A stretch of 64,000 nt of DNA from Sodalinema lacuna_A (GTDB lineage Bacteria; Cyanobacteriota; Cyanobacteriia; Cyanobacteriales; Geitlerinemataceae): assembly GCA_900149785.2 (NCBI GenBank), contig FSSI02000024.1, positions 1-64,000 on the forward strand, read 5' to 3'. The notes beneath the pieces were generated by a model that was given only the letters and a program-made list of their open reading frames with translations, did no database searches and had not been told where the DNA came from. The position numbers and the translations under genes are program-made. Position 1 is the stretch's first letter. Every line of letters begins with the position of its first letter. Of the stretch, positions 15,519 to 25,201 are shown one piece after another.

Positions 15519-17525
15519 TTAACGCCCCACAGGTGGTAAACGACGTTCGGGAGGAATGACCGGCCCGGACGGGACGTTTTCTCCCGTTAAGACAAAATTG
15601 CGAATTAACCGCGCGGCGGCCCGTTGCGCGAGACTACTAACGATTTCTTGTCCCATTTGTTGGGTTTCGGGTTTCGCCAGGAGTCCAGGGACTAGGCGGA
15701 CAAACTTCATCGGGTCAAATCCTGGGGTATCTTGCACAATTGCCCAGATACGTTTGATATGGTCTAGGTTTTGCCGATCTTGGTCGGACATGGGTTGAGG
15801 TTTGGGGCGGTTTCGGGTACCTTTACCATTATTTTTACCGTTGTTCAAACCGAGCCAGTCACTGAGGGCCGCATTGGTGTTTTGTACGGCATCGATTGAG
15901 AGAAGATCGGCATTTTTGACGATTTCATCGACGAGGCGATCGCGGATTCCTTCTCCTCGTTCAGAAAATAGGAACTCTAGGGCCTGATTTAAGGCATTCG
16001 CCAAATCATAATCTTCACTCCCTTTAGCATTTTTAAGGAGATTTTCTAAGCGATTCCAGCGGAAGCGATCGTCTTTAAAAAGTAGCTCCTGCAAGGAATT
16101 GCGTAGTTCAGGAGACGGGTCAGTTAAGAGCCGTTTGGCGACATAGGGATAGGCTTTACTTAATACCTTAAACTCTGGATCAACATTGATGGCAATGCCT
16201 TCTAAGGTGACTAATGAGCGAATGATTAGGGCATAATAGGCGGGAACTTTAAAGGGATATTCATACATCAACTCTGAGAGTTTGTCGGTAATACTCTTAA
16301 AGTTGAGTTCAGCAACACTCGCACCTAATGCATTATTAAATACCTCTGATAAAGCAGGGATGATGGGGGTTAAATCGGTGTCTTCTGAGAGAAATTCCAG
16401 TTTGATATAATCCTTGGCTAAGCCCTCAAAATCACGGTTAACGAGATGGACAACCGCTTCGATGAGGCCGTAGCGTTGATAGGATTTGACCTCGCTCATC
16501 ATGCCGAAGTCGAGATAGGCTAACTTGCCGTCATCCATGGCTAATAAGTTCCCTGGATGGGGATCGGCATGGAAAAAGCCATGTTCGAGGAGTTGGCGTA
16601 GGGAGCATTGCACCCCAACTTCGATCAAGTAGCGAGCGTCGATTCCTTTGGCGGCGATCGCCTCTAAATTCGTCAGTTTGGTTCCAGAAATCCACTCCAT
16701 CGTCAACACCCGACGACGAGTGTATTTCTCATAAATTCGAGGGACGTAAATATCCCGCAAATGACCATAGAGACTGGCAAAACGTTCAGCGTTTTGGGCT
16801 TCATGACTATAGTCCATCTCCTCGAAAATACGGGCAGCAAATTCATCGAGAATCGCTACTAAATCACTGCGTAGCCGTTTGACGCGTTTCTGCACCCAGA
16901 TGGCCAAACTACGCAACAAATACAGATCCAGGGCAACTCGTTCGAGGAGATCGGGCCGTTGGACTTTCACGGCCACCGCTTCGCCGGTTTTCAGTTTCCC
17001 TTTATACACCTGTCCCAAGGACGCCGCCGCCACGGGATTGTCCGAGAGTTCCCCGTAGATCTCTGCGGGTGAAGCCCCGAGTTCTTCTTCAATGAAGCGG
17101 AACGCCACCTCGTTGGGGAAGGGAGGAAGTTGATCCTGGAGACGGCTGAGTTCTTCGAGGTAGAGGGGGGGAACTAAATCGGGACGAGTCGAGAGTGCTT
17201 GACCAATTTTGATATAGGCGGGTCCGAGTTTCGTCAAAATTTCCCGCATTTTTACGGCCCGCCGCCGTTGATTTTTCTCAACTGAGCCGGTGCGGCGATC
17301 CCACCAGAGACTCAGGAAAAAGCTCAGAAAGGGGAAAACAATGTCAAATAGCCGCCCCGCAACATGCCAAAACCGACCCCGATAGCGAGCGGCGACCATC
17401 TCGGGGTCATAGCGGAGTCCTTTACCATCGTCATCAAAATCTCCCTCAAGTACGGGATCGCTGAGGTCAGAGTCTAGATCCCAATCTGAGGAGGTTTGGG
17501 GCGGGGAAATGGTTTTGACATCCAT
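15519..17525 (-). CDS. ABC1/UbiB-family atypical kinase (AarF type)
   Basis: 668 residues. The conserved ABC1 core has the KxGQ motif (YIKIGQALSTRPD), the Ala-rich loop AAASLGQVYKG, the Lys in VAVKVQRPDL, EMDYSHEAQNAERF, the catalytic HADPHPGNLL and metal-binding YLDFGMM. These proteins are atypical kinases or ATPases linked to prenyl-lipid and quinone metabolism in plastids and cyanobacteria. The N-terminal ~50 residues are acidic and variable. The C-terminal ~120 residues include a low-complexity NNGKNNGKG stretch. Its neighbours menC and crtR fit a membrane-lipid role, but the substrate is unknown. Confidence 0.85.
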   Translation of the reverse strand: MDVKTISPPQTSSDWDLDSDLSDPVLEGDFDDDGKGLRYDPEMVAARYRGRFWHVAGRLFDIVFPFLSFFLSLWWDRRTGSVEKNQRRRAVKMREILTKLGPAYIKIGQALSTRPDLVPPLYLEELSRLQDQLPPFPNEVAFRFIEEELGASPAEIYGELSDNPVAAASLGQVYKGKLKTGEAVAVKVQRPDLLERVALDLYLLRSLAIWVQKRVKRLRSDLVAILDEFAARIFEEMDYSHEAQNAERFASLYGHLRDIYVPRIYEKYTRRRVLTMEWISGTKLTNLEAIAAKGIDARYLIEVGVQCSLRQLLEHGFFHADPHPGNLLAMDDGKLAYLDFGMMSEVKSYQRYGLIEAVVHLVNRDFEGLAKDYIKLEFLSEDTDLTPIIPALSEVFNNALGASVAELNFKSITDKLSELMYEYPFKVPAYYALIIRSLVTLEGIAINVDPEFKVLSKAYPYVAKRLLTDPSPELRNSLQELLFKDDRFRWNRLENLLKNAKGSEDYDLANALNQALEFLFSERGEGIRDRLVDEIVKNADLLSIDAVQNTNAALSDWLGLNNGKNNGKGTRNRPKPQPMSDQDRQNLDHIKRIWAIVQDTPGFDPMKFVRLVPGLLAKPETQQMGQEIVSSLAQRAAARLIRNFVLTGENVPSGPVIPPERRLPPVGR

Positions 17526-17621
17526 AAATTGCCTTCTGTGTGAGAGTCCTTCACAGATTGTAACAATTTATGGAGAAGGGGAGGCAAACCGGAAAACCGT
17601 ATCAGCCTTCTCGCCTTGGTG

Positions 17622-18509
17622 TCAGTGAACGCGAATCCCCAGAAATACGTCATAGAGGAAGCTAAAAAAGCTTTTCCCTTCATGGAAAATCCCCAAGGAC
17701 TGTTCACAGCCTTTTTCATCTAACAGGGGTTTGGTGGCGTAATAGGCCCCTTGGTAGCCATACCAGGGGACTGAGGGCCAGAGGTGATGAATCAGGTGAT
17801 AGTTTTGTCCCAAAATGAGAATATTGAGTAGGGGACTCGGGTAAACGCGGGCATTGAGCCAGCGATCGCGCTCCTGAAAGGGACGATGGGGCAAATAGTC
17901 AAAGAATAAGCCCAATGCTAACCCAACCACCAACGCCGCTGAGAACCAGTAGTTGAGGATATAGCCCACAAAGCCGAACTGAATGGAGACTCCCACCACA
18001 GCCATCAGGAATACGCGACTGAGGAACCATTCGAGGAGTTCGTTATTACGCCAGAGTCGGCGTTTGAAGAAGAAAATCTCGTGATAGAAAAATCGCGCCG
18101 CAATCATCCAAAGGGGGCCACCTGTGGAGACAAAATGATCGGGGTCGTTTTCAGGATCATTGACATTGGCGTGATGCTGCATATGAACTCGTGTAAACAC
18201 TGGAAAGGCGAAGCCCAGCATCAGGGCGCTACTATGGCCGAGGACGGCGTTGGCCAGTTTGTTGCGATGGGCCACATGATGAGAGGCATCATGAATGACC
18301 GTACCTGCCATATGGAGGGCGCAGACATTCATTAGGAAACAACACCAATGGGGGATCTCCCAAATCCAATAGCCACACACTGACAGAACGACCAAGCCTG
18401 TTGCACCCAACATCAGCAGTACGGTGGGATTGAGTAATGCTGCCGGTGGACCGAGAAATTCCTTGGGAACCGTCGTGATAGGCTTTGGATCTGAAGCAAT
18501 TGCAGTCAT
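17622..18509 (-). CDS. crtR: Beta-carotene hydroxylase
   Basis: 295 residues. It is a membrane di-iron hydroxylase of the fatty-acid desaturase superfamily that hydroxylates beta-carotene rings to give zeaxanthin-type xanthophylls. Three His boxes are visible: HDASHH near residues 73-78, HMQHH near 109-113 and HLIHH near 237-241. Four hydrophobic helices flank them. The FDYLPHRPFQERDRW segment is typical of CrtR and separates it from acyl-lipid desaturases. It lies 96 bp upstream of the ABC1-kinase gene on the same strand. Confidence 0.9.
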   Translation of the reverse strand: MTAIASDPKPITTVPKEFLGPPAALLNPTVLLMLGATGLVVLSVCGYWIWEIPHWCCFLMNVCALHMAGTVIHDASHHVAHRNKLANAVLGHSSALMLGFAFPVFTRVHMQHHANVNDPENDPDHFVSTGGPLWMIAARFFYHEIFFFKRRLWRNNELLEWFLSRVFLMAVVGVSIQFGFVGYILNYWFSAALVVGLALGLFFDYLPHRPFQERDRWLNARVYPSPLLNILILGQNYHLIHHLWPSVPWYGYQGAYYATKPLLDEKGCEQSLGIFHEGKSFFSFLYDVFLGIRVH

Positions 18510-18781
18510 ATGCTTCTTTATAGATAATGATTGCGGAATGTTAACCTTCCGATGGTAACAGGGAAAGATGAATTTTTGTCAAGCAGGGCACAGTTGTGAG
18601 GAGATTGGCGGCTGGCGCAACTTTTCCCTGGCCCCGAGCGTCTGAACTCCATAGGACCCATTCGGGATCCCGAAGTCGCTGTGTGGTCTGTGTTCAACTC
18701 AAGACTCCAGGTGGGAGGAGATCGGCCACCAGGTTCTTCGCTGAAATTGCATGATTTGATAACATTCACGGCTAATTTTCT

Positions 18782-19540
18782 ATGCTATTTAACCTCTCCT
18801 GGTTTTCATCTCCCCGCAGCTTGGCCCTCGCCACAGTCGTTGGGTTGAGCGTGGCTGTCCCTAGCGCGATGGCCCAACTCCCGGAACTCCCCGAAGATGA
18901 CCGCCGCCAATCTGAGCCGACTGATCCCGTCTCTGAGGATGTACGCTTCTCCTGTGAGAACGTGAATGGGGACTATACGGTGATGTATCATCCTCAGGGT
19001 CAAGGGGGGCAACAGTATGCTTGGGCCACACCCACGGCGTTAGGTGGAGGCTGGACTCCTGAACGTCGTTGCAACGAAATTAGCCGTCGTCTGGAATCGT
19101 ATCGTCCGGATGGCTTGTTGGAGTTAGGAACTAACGTTGAAAATGGTTATGACGTGATTTGTGTGACCACTCAGGCGAATACTAGTTGTCGCATTGTCCT
19201 GACGGTTCCTCCGGGACAAGATCCCCGACAAACTCGTGATTTAGTGTTTGAGAACATTGTTTTGGCCGATTCAGGTACGGCGACTGATGGGGTAACCGCG
19301 TTAACGGGAAGTGATGGGGCTGAAATTGTCGAGGGCCTATTGGGAATTGAGCTTCCTGAAGGCCTCGGGGGTCGTCGGTCTTCGCAATCAAGCCGCCAAG
19401 GTACGTCCTCGGATTGGATTGATTTGCGTCCCTTCCTAGCCCCGACCGATGGGGGAACCGGCGGACAATTACAAAACCTGCAACGGTCTTCGCCGACGGC
19501 TTCCCCGGACAATCCTCAACTCGATCCCAACCGGTTTTAA
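18782..19540 (+). CDS. Secreted COP23-domain protein
   Basis: 252 residues. A signal peptide (LALATVVGLSVAVPSAMAQ) ends near residue 30. The following domain, FSCENVNGDYTVMYHP through WTPERRCNEISRRLE and ICVTTQANTSCRIVLTV, matches the COP23 (circadian oscillating protein 23) pattern with its paired cysteines. The C-terminal ~60 residues are Gly/Ser-rich and disordered. The family is confined to cyanobacteria and its biochemical role is not known. Its TAA stop overlaps the stop of the convergent gene (TTAA). Confidence 0.75.
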   Translation: MLFNLSWFSSPRSLALATVVGLSVAVPSAMAQLPELPEDDRRQSEPTDPVSEDVRFSCENVNGDYTVMYHPQGQGGQQYAWATPTALGGGWTPERRCNEISRRLESYRPDGLLELGTNVENGYDVICVTTQANTSCRIVLTVPPGQDPRQTRDLVFENIVLADSGTATDGVTALTGSDGAEIVEGLLGIELPEGLGGRRSSQSSRQGTSSDWIDLRPFLAPTDGGTGGQLQNLQRSSPTASPDNPQLDPNRF

Positions 19541-20535
19541 GACGGTGGTGAGGGGGATGAGAAACACAATAGCTCTGAGTGGCCGAGGTGCGCGAGGGGG
19601 AGATAAGAGTCACCATCCCATTCACCAAAGAGGCTGAGGGGTCGGCCGCCACTGAGGGCCATCAGTTGCCAGCCTTGTTGGAAGTCTGGGGAGATGGGTA
19701 GAGATTGACCGCTACGGTCTCGCAGTTGGGTTCCAGCGTTGAGGGGCAGAATTTGACTGAGACTGAGGGGGATGCGATCGCACCAAGGGGCAATGGCGAG
19801 GGCTTCAGCATAGGCGTTGAGGCCCTGTTTGATGTTGGGATAGCCTGGCAGGTGAACGGGCGGGGTTAAGAGGGCTTGGGGAGCCTTGAGGATAGCCCGT
19901 TGGGGGTAGGCGGCATCGTAGAAGACCAGTTCGGCGGCCCAAGTGCTACCTGGGGAGAGGTCTTTGGGGAGAGATTGGCGATGGTGGACATAGTCGAGCA
20001 GGAGTGCGAATCGGTGTTGCTGCAATCCCCAGAGCCAGGTGCGTTGCCGTTTCAGGGTGGTGGCGCCGGTGGCTTCTTGGCCCTGGACTTGGCCCAAGAC
20101 TAGCCAATGATCCCAGAGTCCCGGACGTTGCTGAAGGTCGGCTTTTCTTTGGGTCCACCCCAGTTGCGATCGCACGTCGTTGCGCAAAGACTCGGGCAGA
20201 GATTGACGTTGTTGATAGCCTTCGAGTAAAAGCCAAAGTTCCCCGAGTTCCTCGAAAAACTTGGGTGGGAAGTTGTCGCTGGCTAGTTGGGCCAGCGATC
20301 GCAGTCGTCGGGCGAGGCCCGGTGCTTGAGCGTCAATCATATGAGCGGTAATTCGCTGCCAGTCCTGGCGGCTAGGAGGATTAGCCCAACCGAGTTGTAG
20401 GCGATCGCACAGCCATTGACGCAGTTCGTCGACTCCCTGTTGAACCTGATCGCAACGAGTTAAAGATTTTAGGGATGATGAGTGGGCCATAACCATTTGA
20501 GACGTTGACGAGACCGGATCGACAAGACCGGGCAA
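19537..20535 (-). CDS. Uncharacterised protein, possibly linked to SWIM-type proteins
   Basis: 332 residues with no signal peptide or membrane segment. It is rich in Leu, Gln and Trp, and mostly helical in its first half. The segment RFALLLDYVHHRQSL...STWAAELVFYDAAYPQRAILK is reminiscent of the C-terminal part of bacterial SWIM zinc-finger proteins that travel with MoxR ATPases. No zinc-binding cysteines are present here, so this is a weak resemblance from memory. The start may be the ATG giving MAHSSSLKSL (residue 16) rather than 20535. It overlaps the convergent COP23 gene by four bases. Confidence 0.5.
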   Translation of the reverse strand: MPGLVDPVSSTSQMVMAHSSSLKSLTRCDQVQQGVDELRQWLCDRLQLGWANPPSRQDWQRITAHMIDAQAPGLARRLRSLAQLASDNFPPKFFEELGELWLLLEGYQQRQSLPESLRNDVRSQLGWTQRKADLQQRPGLWDHWLVLGQVQGQEATGATTLKRQRTWLWGLQQHRFALLLDYVHHRQSLPKDLSPGSTWAAELVFYDAAYPQRAILKAPQALLTPPVHLPGYPNIKQGLNAYAEALAIAPWCDRIPLSLSQILPLNAGTQLRDRSGQSLPISPDFQQGWQLMALSGGRPLSLFGEWDGDSYLPLAHLGHSELLCFSSPSPPS

Positions 20536-20778
20536 ACATTTGGGAATATCCCGGTCAAGGGCGCGCCACGGCTGTAGAGGAAATGACAGTCAAGCCGCCG
20601 CAAAACTGGAATTTTAGTTTAAGTTTTGCGAAGCCTTGACGTGAGCAAAATTGCCACAATTCCCACTCTATCTTGGTTTTTCTGGACTATAAAGCGGGTT
20701 TGCGCCTCGGGCGATCGCTGCCCCCTTACTAAAAAATCGTATTACATTAAGAAGTAGCCCCCGAGGGCTGAGTTAACC

Positions 20779-21246
20779 ATGATTAGAGACATGGCTCGGC
20801 TTAAGCTCTGGCAACCCTTCAACCTCAATGTAACCTCTATTGACGTCAACTCGGTTATGAGCGCCCCGCTATCTGATACCCATTCCCTAACTTGCCCGAT
20901 TTGTCATCATCGTAATCGGGTTCCCGCTGGAAAGCTCCTGAATGGACTGTACACCTGTCCTTCGTGTCAAACCCATTTGGTGGTCTGCTGGAGCGGGCAT
21001 TATGTGCGAGATCCCTTATCAGGACAGGTTCCTCTGTTGAGTCTCAACACGGGGGATGTCTTACGCCGTAAAAGTCGTCCCCTCTCACGACTGCTGCGAG
21101 ATGCTGGGGGATTGAAATGGATTGTTGTCTTAGGGGCGATCGCCTTGAGTCTAACGGTGGTGTCGTTAAAAGCGTCAGAGTCTGAACCTTACCCCCTCAA
21201 CTGGGAGGAAGCCCCCACCCTGGATAACGAGTGGGAATCCCAATAG
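20779..21246 (+). CDS. Small zinc-ribbon protein with one membrane helix
   Basis: 155 residues from the first ATG. Two CxxC pairs (TCPICHH and TCPSCQ, 19 residues apart) form a likely zinc ribbon. The segment VVCWSGHYVRDPLSG follows, and a single hydrophobic helix (WIVVLGAIALSLTVVSL) lies near the C-terminus. The start is uncertain: the ATG at 20857 (MSAPLSDTHSLTCPIC) would remove an untypical 26-residue leader. The function is unknown. The last 50 bp overlap the 3' end of the convergent glycosyltransferase gene. Confidence 0.6.
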   Translation: MIRDMARLKLWQPFNLNVTSIDVNSVMSAPLSDTHSLTCPICHHRNRVPAGKLLNGLYTCPSCQTHLVVCWSGHYVRDPLSGQVPLLSLNTGDVLRRKSRPLSRLLRDAGGLKWIVVLGAIALSLTVVSLKASESEPYPLNWEEAPTLDNEWESQ

Positions 21247-22903
21247 TTCCCTGGCCGGCATGACAGAGTAACAGCCAATCTAGCTGACGTGCAACGATAG
21301 CCTCTGGATCTAAGTTGAGCTGGTCAAAGCTGTCATAGTCGAGTAGTAAACAAATCGGTTCGTTGCTGTGCCATTGTTGATAGAGTTGGTGAGGGTCAGC
21401 ACTGATCACGGGGCGGTTGGCGTAGAAATTTAAGGAGGGGCGATCGTAGGGATGAGAGGTATAAATTGGCTGTCCCTGAGTTTCGTCCCGAATCATCGTC
21501 GCCACTGGTTTAACTGGATAGTCTTCATTGAGTTCCCACACCCAATCCCAGGAGTTGACGAACAAGAGTAGGGTAATAAACCAGCCCCAGAACAGCACAA
21601 TTGGCATATTGGGGTTCCGTTGAGGAATGAGGTTAGCTGTCATGGTGAAGGTCATGGCCGCCGCTAGGAGGGTCACGGTCAAATGAGCCTTTTCAGGGTC
21701 GAGAACTCCCGATTCTAGTACAGATGTGGCCCCGATGGCTGCTCCGGCCCAGGCAACGAGGGCCATGACGATAAAGCCCCACAGCCACCCTTGCCGATAG
21801 CGCGGACGCGGGTCACGGCTGGGGTGTCCTTGGTGTTGAAACTGCTGCCAAATGTCGGCCAAGATCACGCCCACGGCCAGGGCTAAGGGAGGATACAGGG
21901 GCAAAATATACCAGGGAAGTTTGGTTCCCATGAGGGAAATGGCGGCTAAATAGCCACCGCTCCACACCAGCAACAATCGCGCCCAGCTCAAATTCTGCTC
22001 TTGCCAGACTCGTTTTAAGGCCGCTGGGACGAAGATGAGAGCGGGAAATCCGTATTTGAGGAGTTCAAGGAGGTAATACCAGGGGGGGCCACTGTTATTT
22101 TCCACGGCTTGCCAAACCCGATGAGCTGATTGATTGAGCAAATTCTCAATTAAAAAGGTCTGACCGTAATAAGTCCATTGGGCCAGATACCAGGCCCCGA
22201 GAGGAATGGCTCCTAGGGTGATCCCGAGCCAAAACCAGGGGTGAGTTAACAGGCGCGGTGTATCCCAGAGGAGAAACCCCAGGGAAATCGCCCCGAAGAG
22301 TACGGCCAACATAATGCCTTTGGTCAGGCCCACGAGGCTGAAGGCAATCCCCACCCCTAGGGCATACCTGAGATTACGACGCGTCCGCAGTAGGCAGAGC
22401 ATCCAGAGGAGCCAGAAACAGAGGATGGTTCCGTCTAACATGGCTAGACGTCCATAACGCACCACCGGCAGCCAGGTGAGATAGACGATGCTGGACCAAA
22501 TGGCGGCGGCGCGATGGGGCCAGAGTTCTCGGCCGAGGTAATAGAGTAGGGGAACTGAGGTGGCCGTGAGTATGGCTCCGGGAAGACGGGCTGAGGCTTC
22601 GTTGGCGATGCCGAAGCTGTGATAACTCAGGGCGATGAGATTATGGAGTAGGGGGGGTTTGTTGAGGTAGGGTTGACCGTGCAGGGTTGGATGCAACCAG
22701 GCGTCGGGATATTGCCAGATTTCTCGCGCGACTTGGGCGACGGTTCCTTCGTCCCAATCTCGCAGGGGGAGCTGATCGAGGCCGCTCGTCAGCAGGGTTA
22801 GGGCGACCCCCCAGAGGAGAAGACTCCAGGCTAGGTCACGGTAGGGGCTACGGCTTGATAGAAACTTCCGTTGGATCTCGGCAAAGACAGACGACTGCAT
22901 CAT
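21197..22903 (-). CDS. GT39/ArnT-like membrane glycosyltransferase
   Basis: About 568 residues with roughly 11 membrane helices. The N-terminal loop after helix 1 has LPLRDWDEGTVAQVAREIW, where the Asp-Glu pair is the catalytic signature of polyprenyl-phosphate-sugar-dependent glycosyltransferases (PMT/ArnT). NKPPLLHNLIALSY and SARLPGAILTATSVPLLYYLGRELWP also fit. The C-terminal ~130 residues are soluble (YTSHPYDRPSLNFYANRP), as in ArnT-like proteins. The acceptor is unknown. I use the ATG at 22903 (or 22900) rather than the TTG at 22987 because the longer N-terminus is charged and untypical. Confidence 0.75.
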   Translation of the reverse strand: MMQSSVFAEIQRKFLSSRSPYRDLAWSLLLWGVALTLLTSGLDQLPLRDWDEGTVAQVAREIWQYPDAWLHPTLHGQPYLNKPPLLHNLIALSYHSFGIANEASARLPGAILTATSVPLLYYLGRELWPHRAAAIWSSIVYLTWLPVVRYGRLAMLDGTILCFWLLWMLCLLRTRRNLRYALGVGIAFSLVGLTKGIMLAVLFGAISLGFLLWDTPRLLTHPWFWLGITLGAIPLGAWYLAQWTYYGQTFLIENLLNQSAHRVWQAVENNSGPPWYYLLELLKYGFPALIFVPAALKRVWQEQNLSWARLLLVWSGGYLAAISLMGTKLPWYILPLYPPLALAVGVILADIWQQFQHQGHPSRDPRPRYRQGWLWGFIVMALVAWAGAAIGATSVLESGVLDPEKAHLTVTLLAAAMTFTMTANLIPQRNPNMPIVLFWGWFITLLLFVNSWDWVWELNEDYPVKPVATMIRDETQGQPIYTSHPYDRPSLNFYANRPVISADPHQLYQQWHSNEPICLLLDYDSFDQLNLDPEAIVARQLDWLLLCHAGQGTIGIPTRYPGWGLPPS

Positions 22904-23114
22904 ATGGGGCGGACAAAATTTTGTGACGAGGCGGCTGCGATCGCCGAACTTTCCTTTAGACTGAACTGAGCGACTGAGGTTTGTCAATCATTGGGGCGAT
23001 CGCTCCATCCTTAATTCTAGTCAAGCTCTCGACTATTGCCTTCGATCGTTGAGGAGCTTGGACTGGTCTAATACTCTTGTTTTATACTACTGTGCCTGTT
23101 GTTAGGAATTTGCC

Positions 23115-24662
23115 ATGAATCTACCTCTAGTTTTGGATATTGCAATTGGCATTATCTTTGTCTATTTAACGTTGAGTTTACTCTCTTCTGAAATTCATGA
23201 ACTCATGACAACACTGCTACAGTGGCGAGCGGAACATTTACGAACCTCAATTCGTGTCTTATTAGAGGGGGGCGGAAAGACCGAACATGACCCTCATCTT
23301 AAGCAGCGAGAGCAAGAGGTTCAGGTCTTGACTGACCGCCTCTATTCACATCCATTGATTCGGACGTTAAATCAGGAAGCAAAAGGACAAGTCGCCCAGT
23401 TTAATCGTAGGGTTGTCAACAGATTTATTGATGGTGCTTATCGGATTATATCCTGGATTTTTAATGCTGTGAATCGCCTTTTGGGGAATCCTAAAGAAAC
23501 CCTAAGAAATCCCTTTGGTAATCAAACCAGTGCGCCCTCTCATATTCCACCTGAAACCTTCGCTTCAACTATTTTAAAGACATTTCATATGTCAGAAATT
23601 GGTCGTTTAGTGACCGTTTCTCGACTTGAGACGTTTCAGAAACGGCAAGTTTCAGCCCTCCTCAAAACGGGAAAGTATCTACGTAAACCTGAGTCTCAGC
23701 GGTTAGCGACAGAACGGTTAAGAGAGATGACACGAGATTGGAATCGAACCCGTCAGGAGTTTGCTGATGGAGGAATTACATTGTTGGCAACAATTGATCG
23801 GATGGAAAACACCTTAAATGGCTATATTGGCTATTGTGAACAGTTTATTGATGAACCTGATTCGATTAAACAGTTTTTTCTCTATGAGTTGGGATTTCAA
23901 AAAGACCGTTACTATAACCCAACGGAAAAGCCAAGGGTTTTAGAAACCTTACGACCAACGTTGAATGAGCTGATTGAGCTGGTTCGTGACAAACCTAAAG
24001 TTTATCAGCAGTTAGAGCAAGCATTTCAGGATAAAAATAGTCCAACTTATCAGGGATTCAAGCGTATTATTGATACTTTGCCCGAGTTGCCGGAGTCATT
24101 ACAAAGTAGTTTAAAAGCTCTAACTGAAAAAATTGAGACACGTAAAGAAAGTATCGAGGACGAAATTCATGACTTACAAACTCAGTTAGAAGACTGGTTT
24201 GATAAGTCGATGACGCGGGCCAGTGGGGTTTATCGTCGCAATGCCCGAGGAATTGCGATTTTAATTGGCTTTATCCTGGCGATCGCCACCAATTCAGATA
24301 CTCTCTTTATGATTGATAGCTTGTCACACAATACGGTTTTACGAGAAACGGTGAGCAGTTATGCACAAACCCAGGCGACCCAAACTCAAAATATGGAGCA
24401 GGTTAAACGCGATGTACGCGACCAACTCAATGATGTCTCCCTTCCCATTGGCTGGAATGAGGAGATTCGCCGACAACAGATTCCGCCTCAGTCCTCGGTG
24501 ATGATTCCCGGTACAACGTGGCGTATCGGAAACCCCTTGCTCTATCTCAAACGTGTTTTGGGTTGGTTGATTAGTGGTATTGCCATTTCGATGGGGGCGT
24601 CATTCTGGTATGACTTGCTACGCAAGCTGATTGACGTTAAGAATACAGGCGGAAAAAGCTAA
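23115..24662 (+). CDS. Membrane-anchored coiled-coil protein, unknown
   Basis: 515 residues. One hydrophobic helix lies at residues ~5-25 (VLDIAIGIIFVYLTLSLLSSEIHEL). A long mostly helical, charged region spans ~30-375, with likely coiled coil near LKALTEKIETRKESIEDEIHDLQTQLEDW. Two further membrane segments lie near 380-396 and 480-500, with a polar loop between them. Conserved features such as NPFGN and LYELGFQKDRYYNP suggest a defined family, but I recognise none. Codon use is somewhat more A/T-rich than in the neighbours (many AAA, TTA and GAT codons). It is transcribed alone. Confidence 0.65.
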   Translation: MNLPLVLDIAIGIIFVYLTLSLLSSEIHELMTTLLQWRAEHLRTSIRVLLEGGGKTEHDPHLKQREQEVQVLTDRLYSHPLIRTLNQEAKGQVAQFNRRVVNRFIDGAYRIISWIFNAVNRLLGNPKETLRNPFGNQTSAPSHIPPETFASTILKTFHMSEIGRLVTVSRLETFQKRQVSALLKTGKYLRKPESQRLATERLREMTRDWNRTRQEFADGGITLLATIDRMENTLNGYIGYCEQFIDEPDSIKQFFLYELGFQKDRYYNPTEKPRVLETLRPTLNELIELVRDKPKVYQQLEQAFQDKNSPTYQGFKRIIDTLPELPESLQSSLKALTEKIETRKESIEDEIHDLQTQLEDWFDKSMTRASGVYRRNARGIAILIGFILAIATNSDTLFMIDSLSHNTVLRETVSSYAQTQATQTQNMEQVKRDVRDQLNDVSLPIGWNEEIRRQQIPPQSSVMIPGTTWRIGNPLLYLKRVLGWLISGIAISMGASFWYDLLRKLIDVKNTGGKS

Positions 24663-25201
24663 ATTTTGAGTCAATGTTCCCTTGCTTCAGTGGCGGGTGA
24701 TGAAGACTCAGGTTTAGATCGAGTCTCGAACAGAGCAGTTCAGTTCGTCTTCTGTTTTGAGCAGCACGGGTTGCTGGTGCGGCTGCTCCCATTGAGCGAA
24801 TCACGTTACAGTCCCCCATCCCTTTGAGGTGACGGCTTATGACCGTATATTTACGGTCTAATTTTGATGGCTTAGTCAGGGGCAAGTCTTGACGTTAAGA
24901 AATTTAACGTTGTTTTTTGCGTGGATATACGCAAAAAAATCTCAATATTGGTTATAATCGTCTTACAGAGTTGGCAAAGATGTAAAGCCAACTGACCGAA
25001 TCCTGTTCGAGCCGTGGGCTTTAGGCGTCGGATGGGTCGTTGCAATCAGGGTTCTTGAGAGCATTCGCCGATGGCCCAGTCGGCCAATGACTCTCACTGG
25101 GGTGGATAAGATGCCTTGTGGCGGCAATGTTGCCACAGTTCAGACATTAGACATTAGTTCAGATATTAGTTCAGACATTACGGAGAGCGTCGGATTTAAT
25201 A
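24663..25201. promoter_or_regulatory. Long intergenic region with promoter-like site and folded leader
   Basis: 539 bp without a convincing gene. It holds a 7-bp hairpin (GACCGTA/TACGGTC, 24841-24858), an A/T-flanked 10-bp hairpin (TTTTTTGCGT/ACGCAAAAAA, 24913-24938) that could terminate transcription from either side, and a consensus -10 box TATAAT near 24953. A leader of ~235 nt follows, with an AGTTGGC/GCCAACT stem, a TGTGGC/GCCACA stem, and partly repeated TTCAGACATTAG units just before the gene at 25202. This suggests a regulated 5' UTR or a small RNA. Confidence 0.5.
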
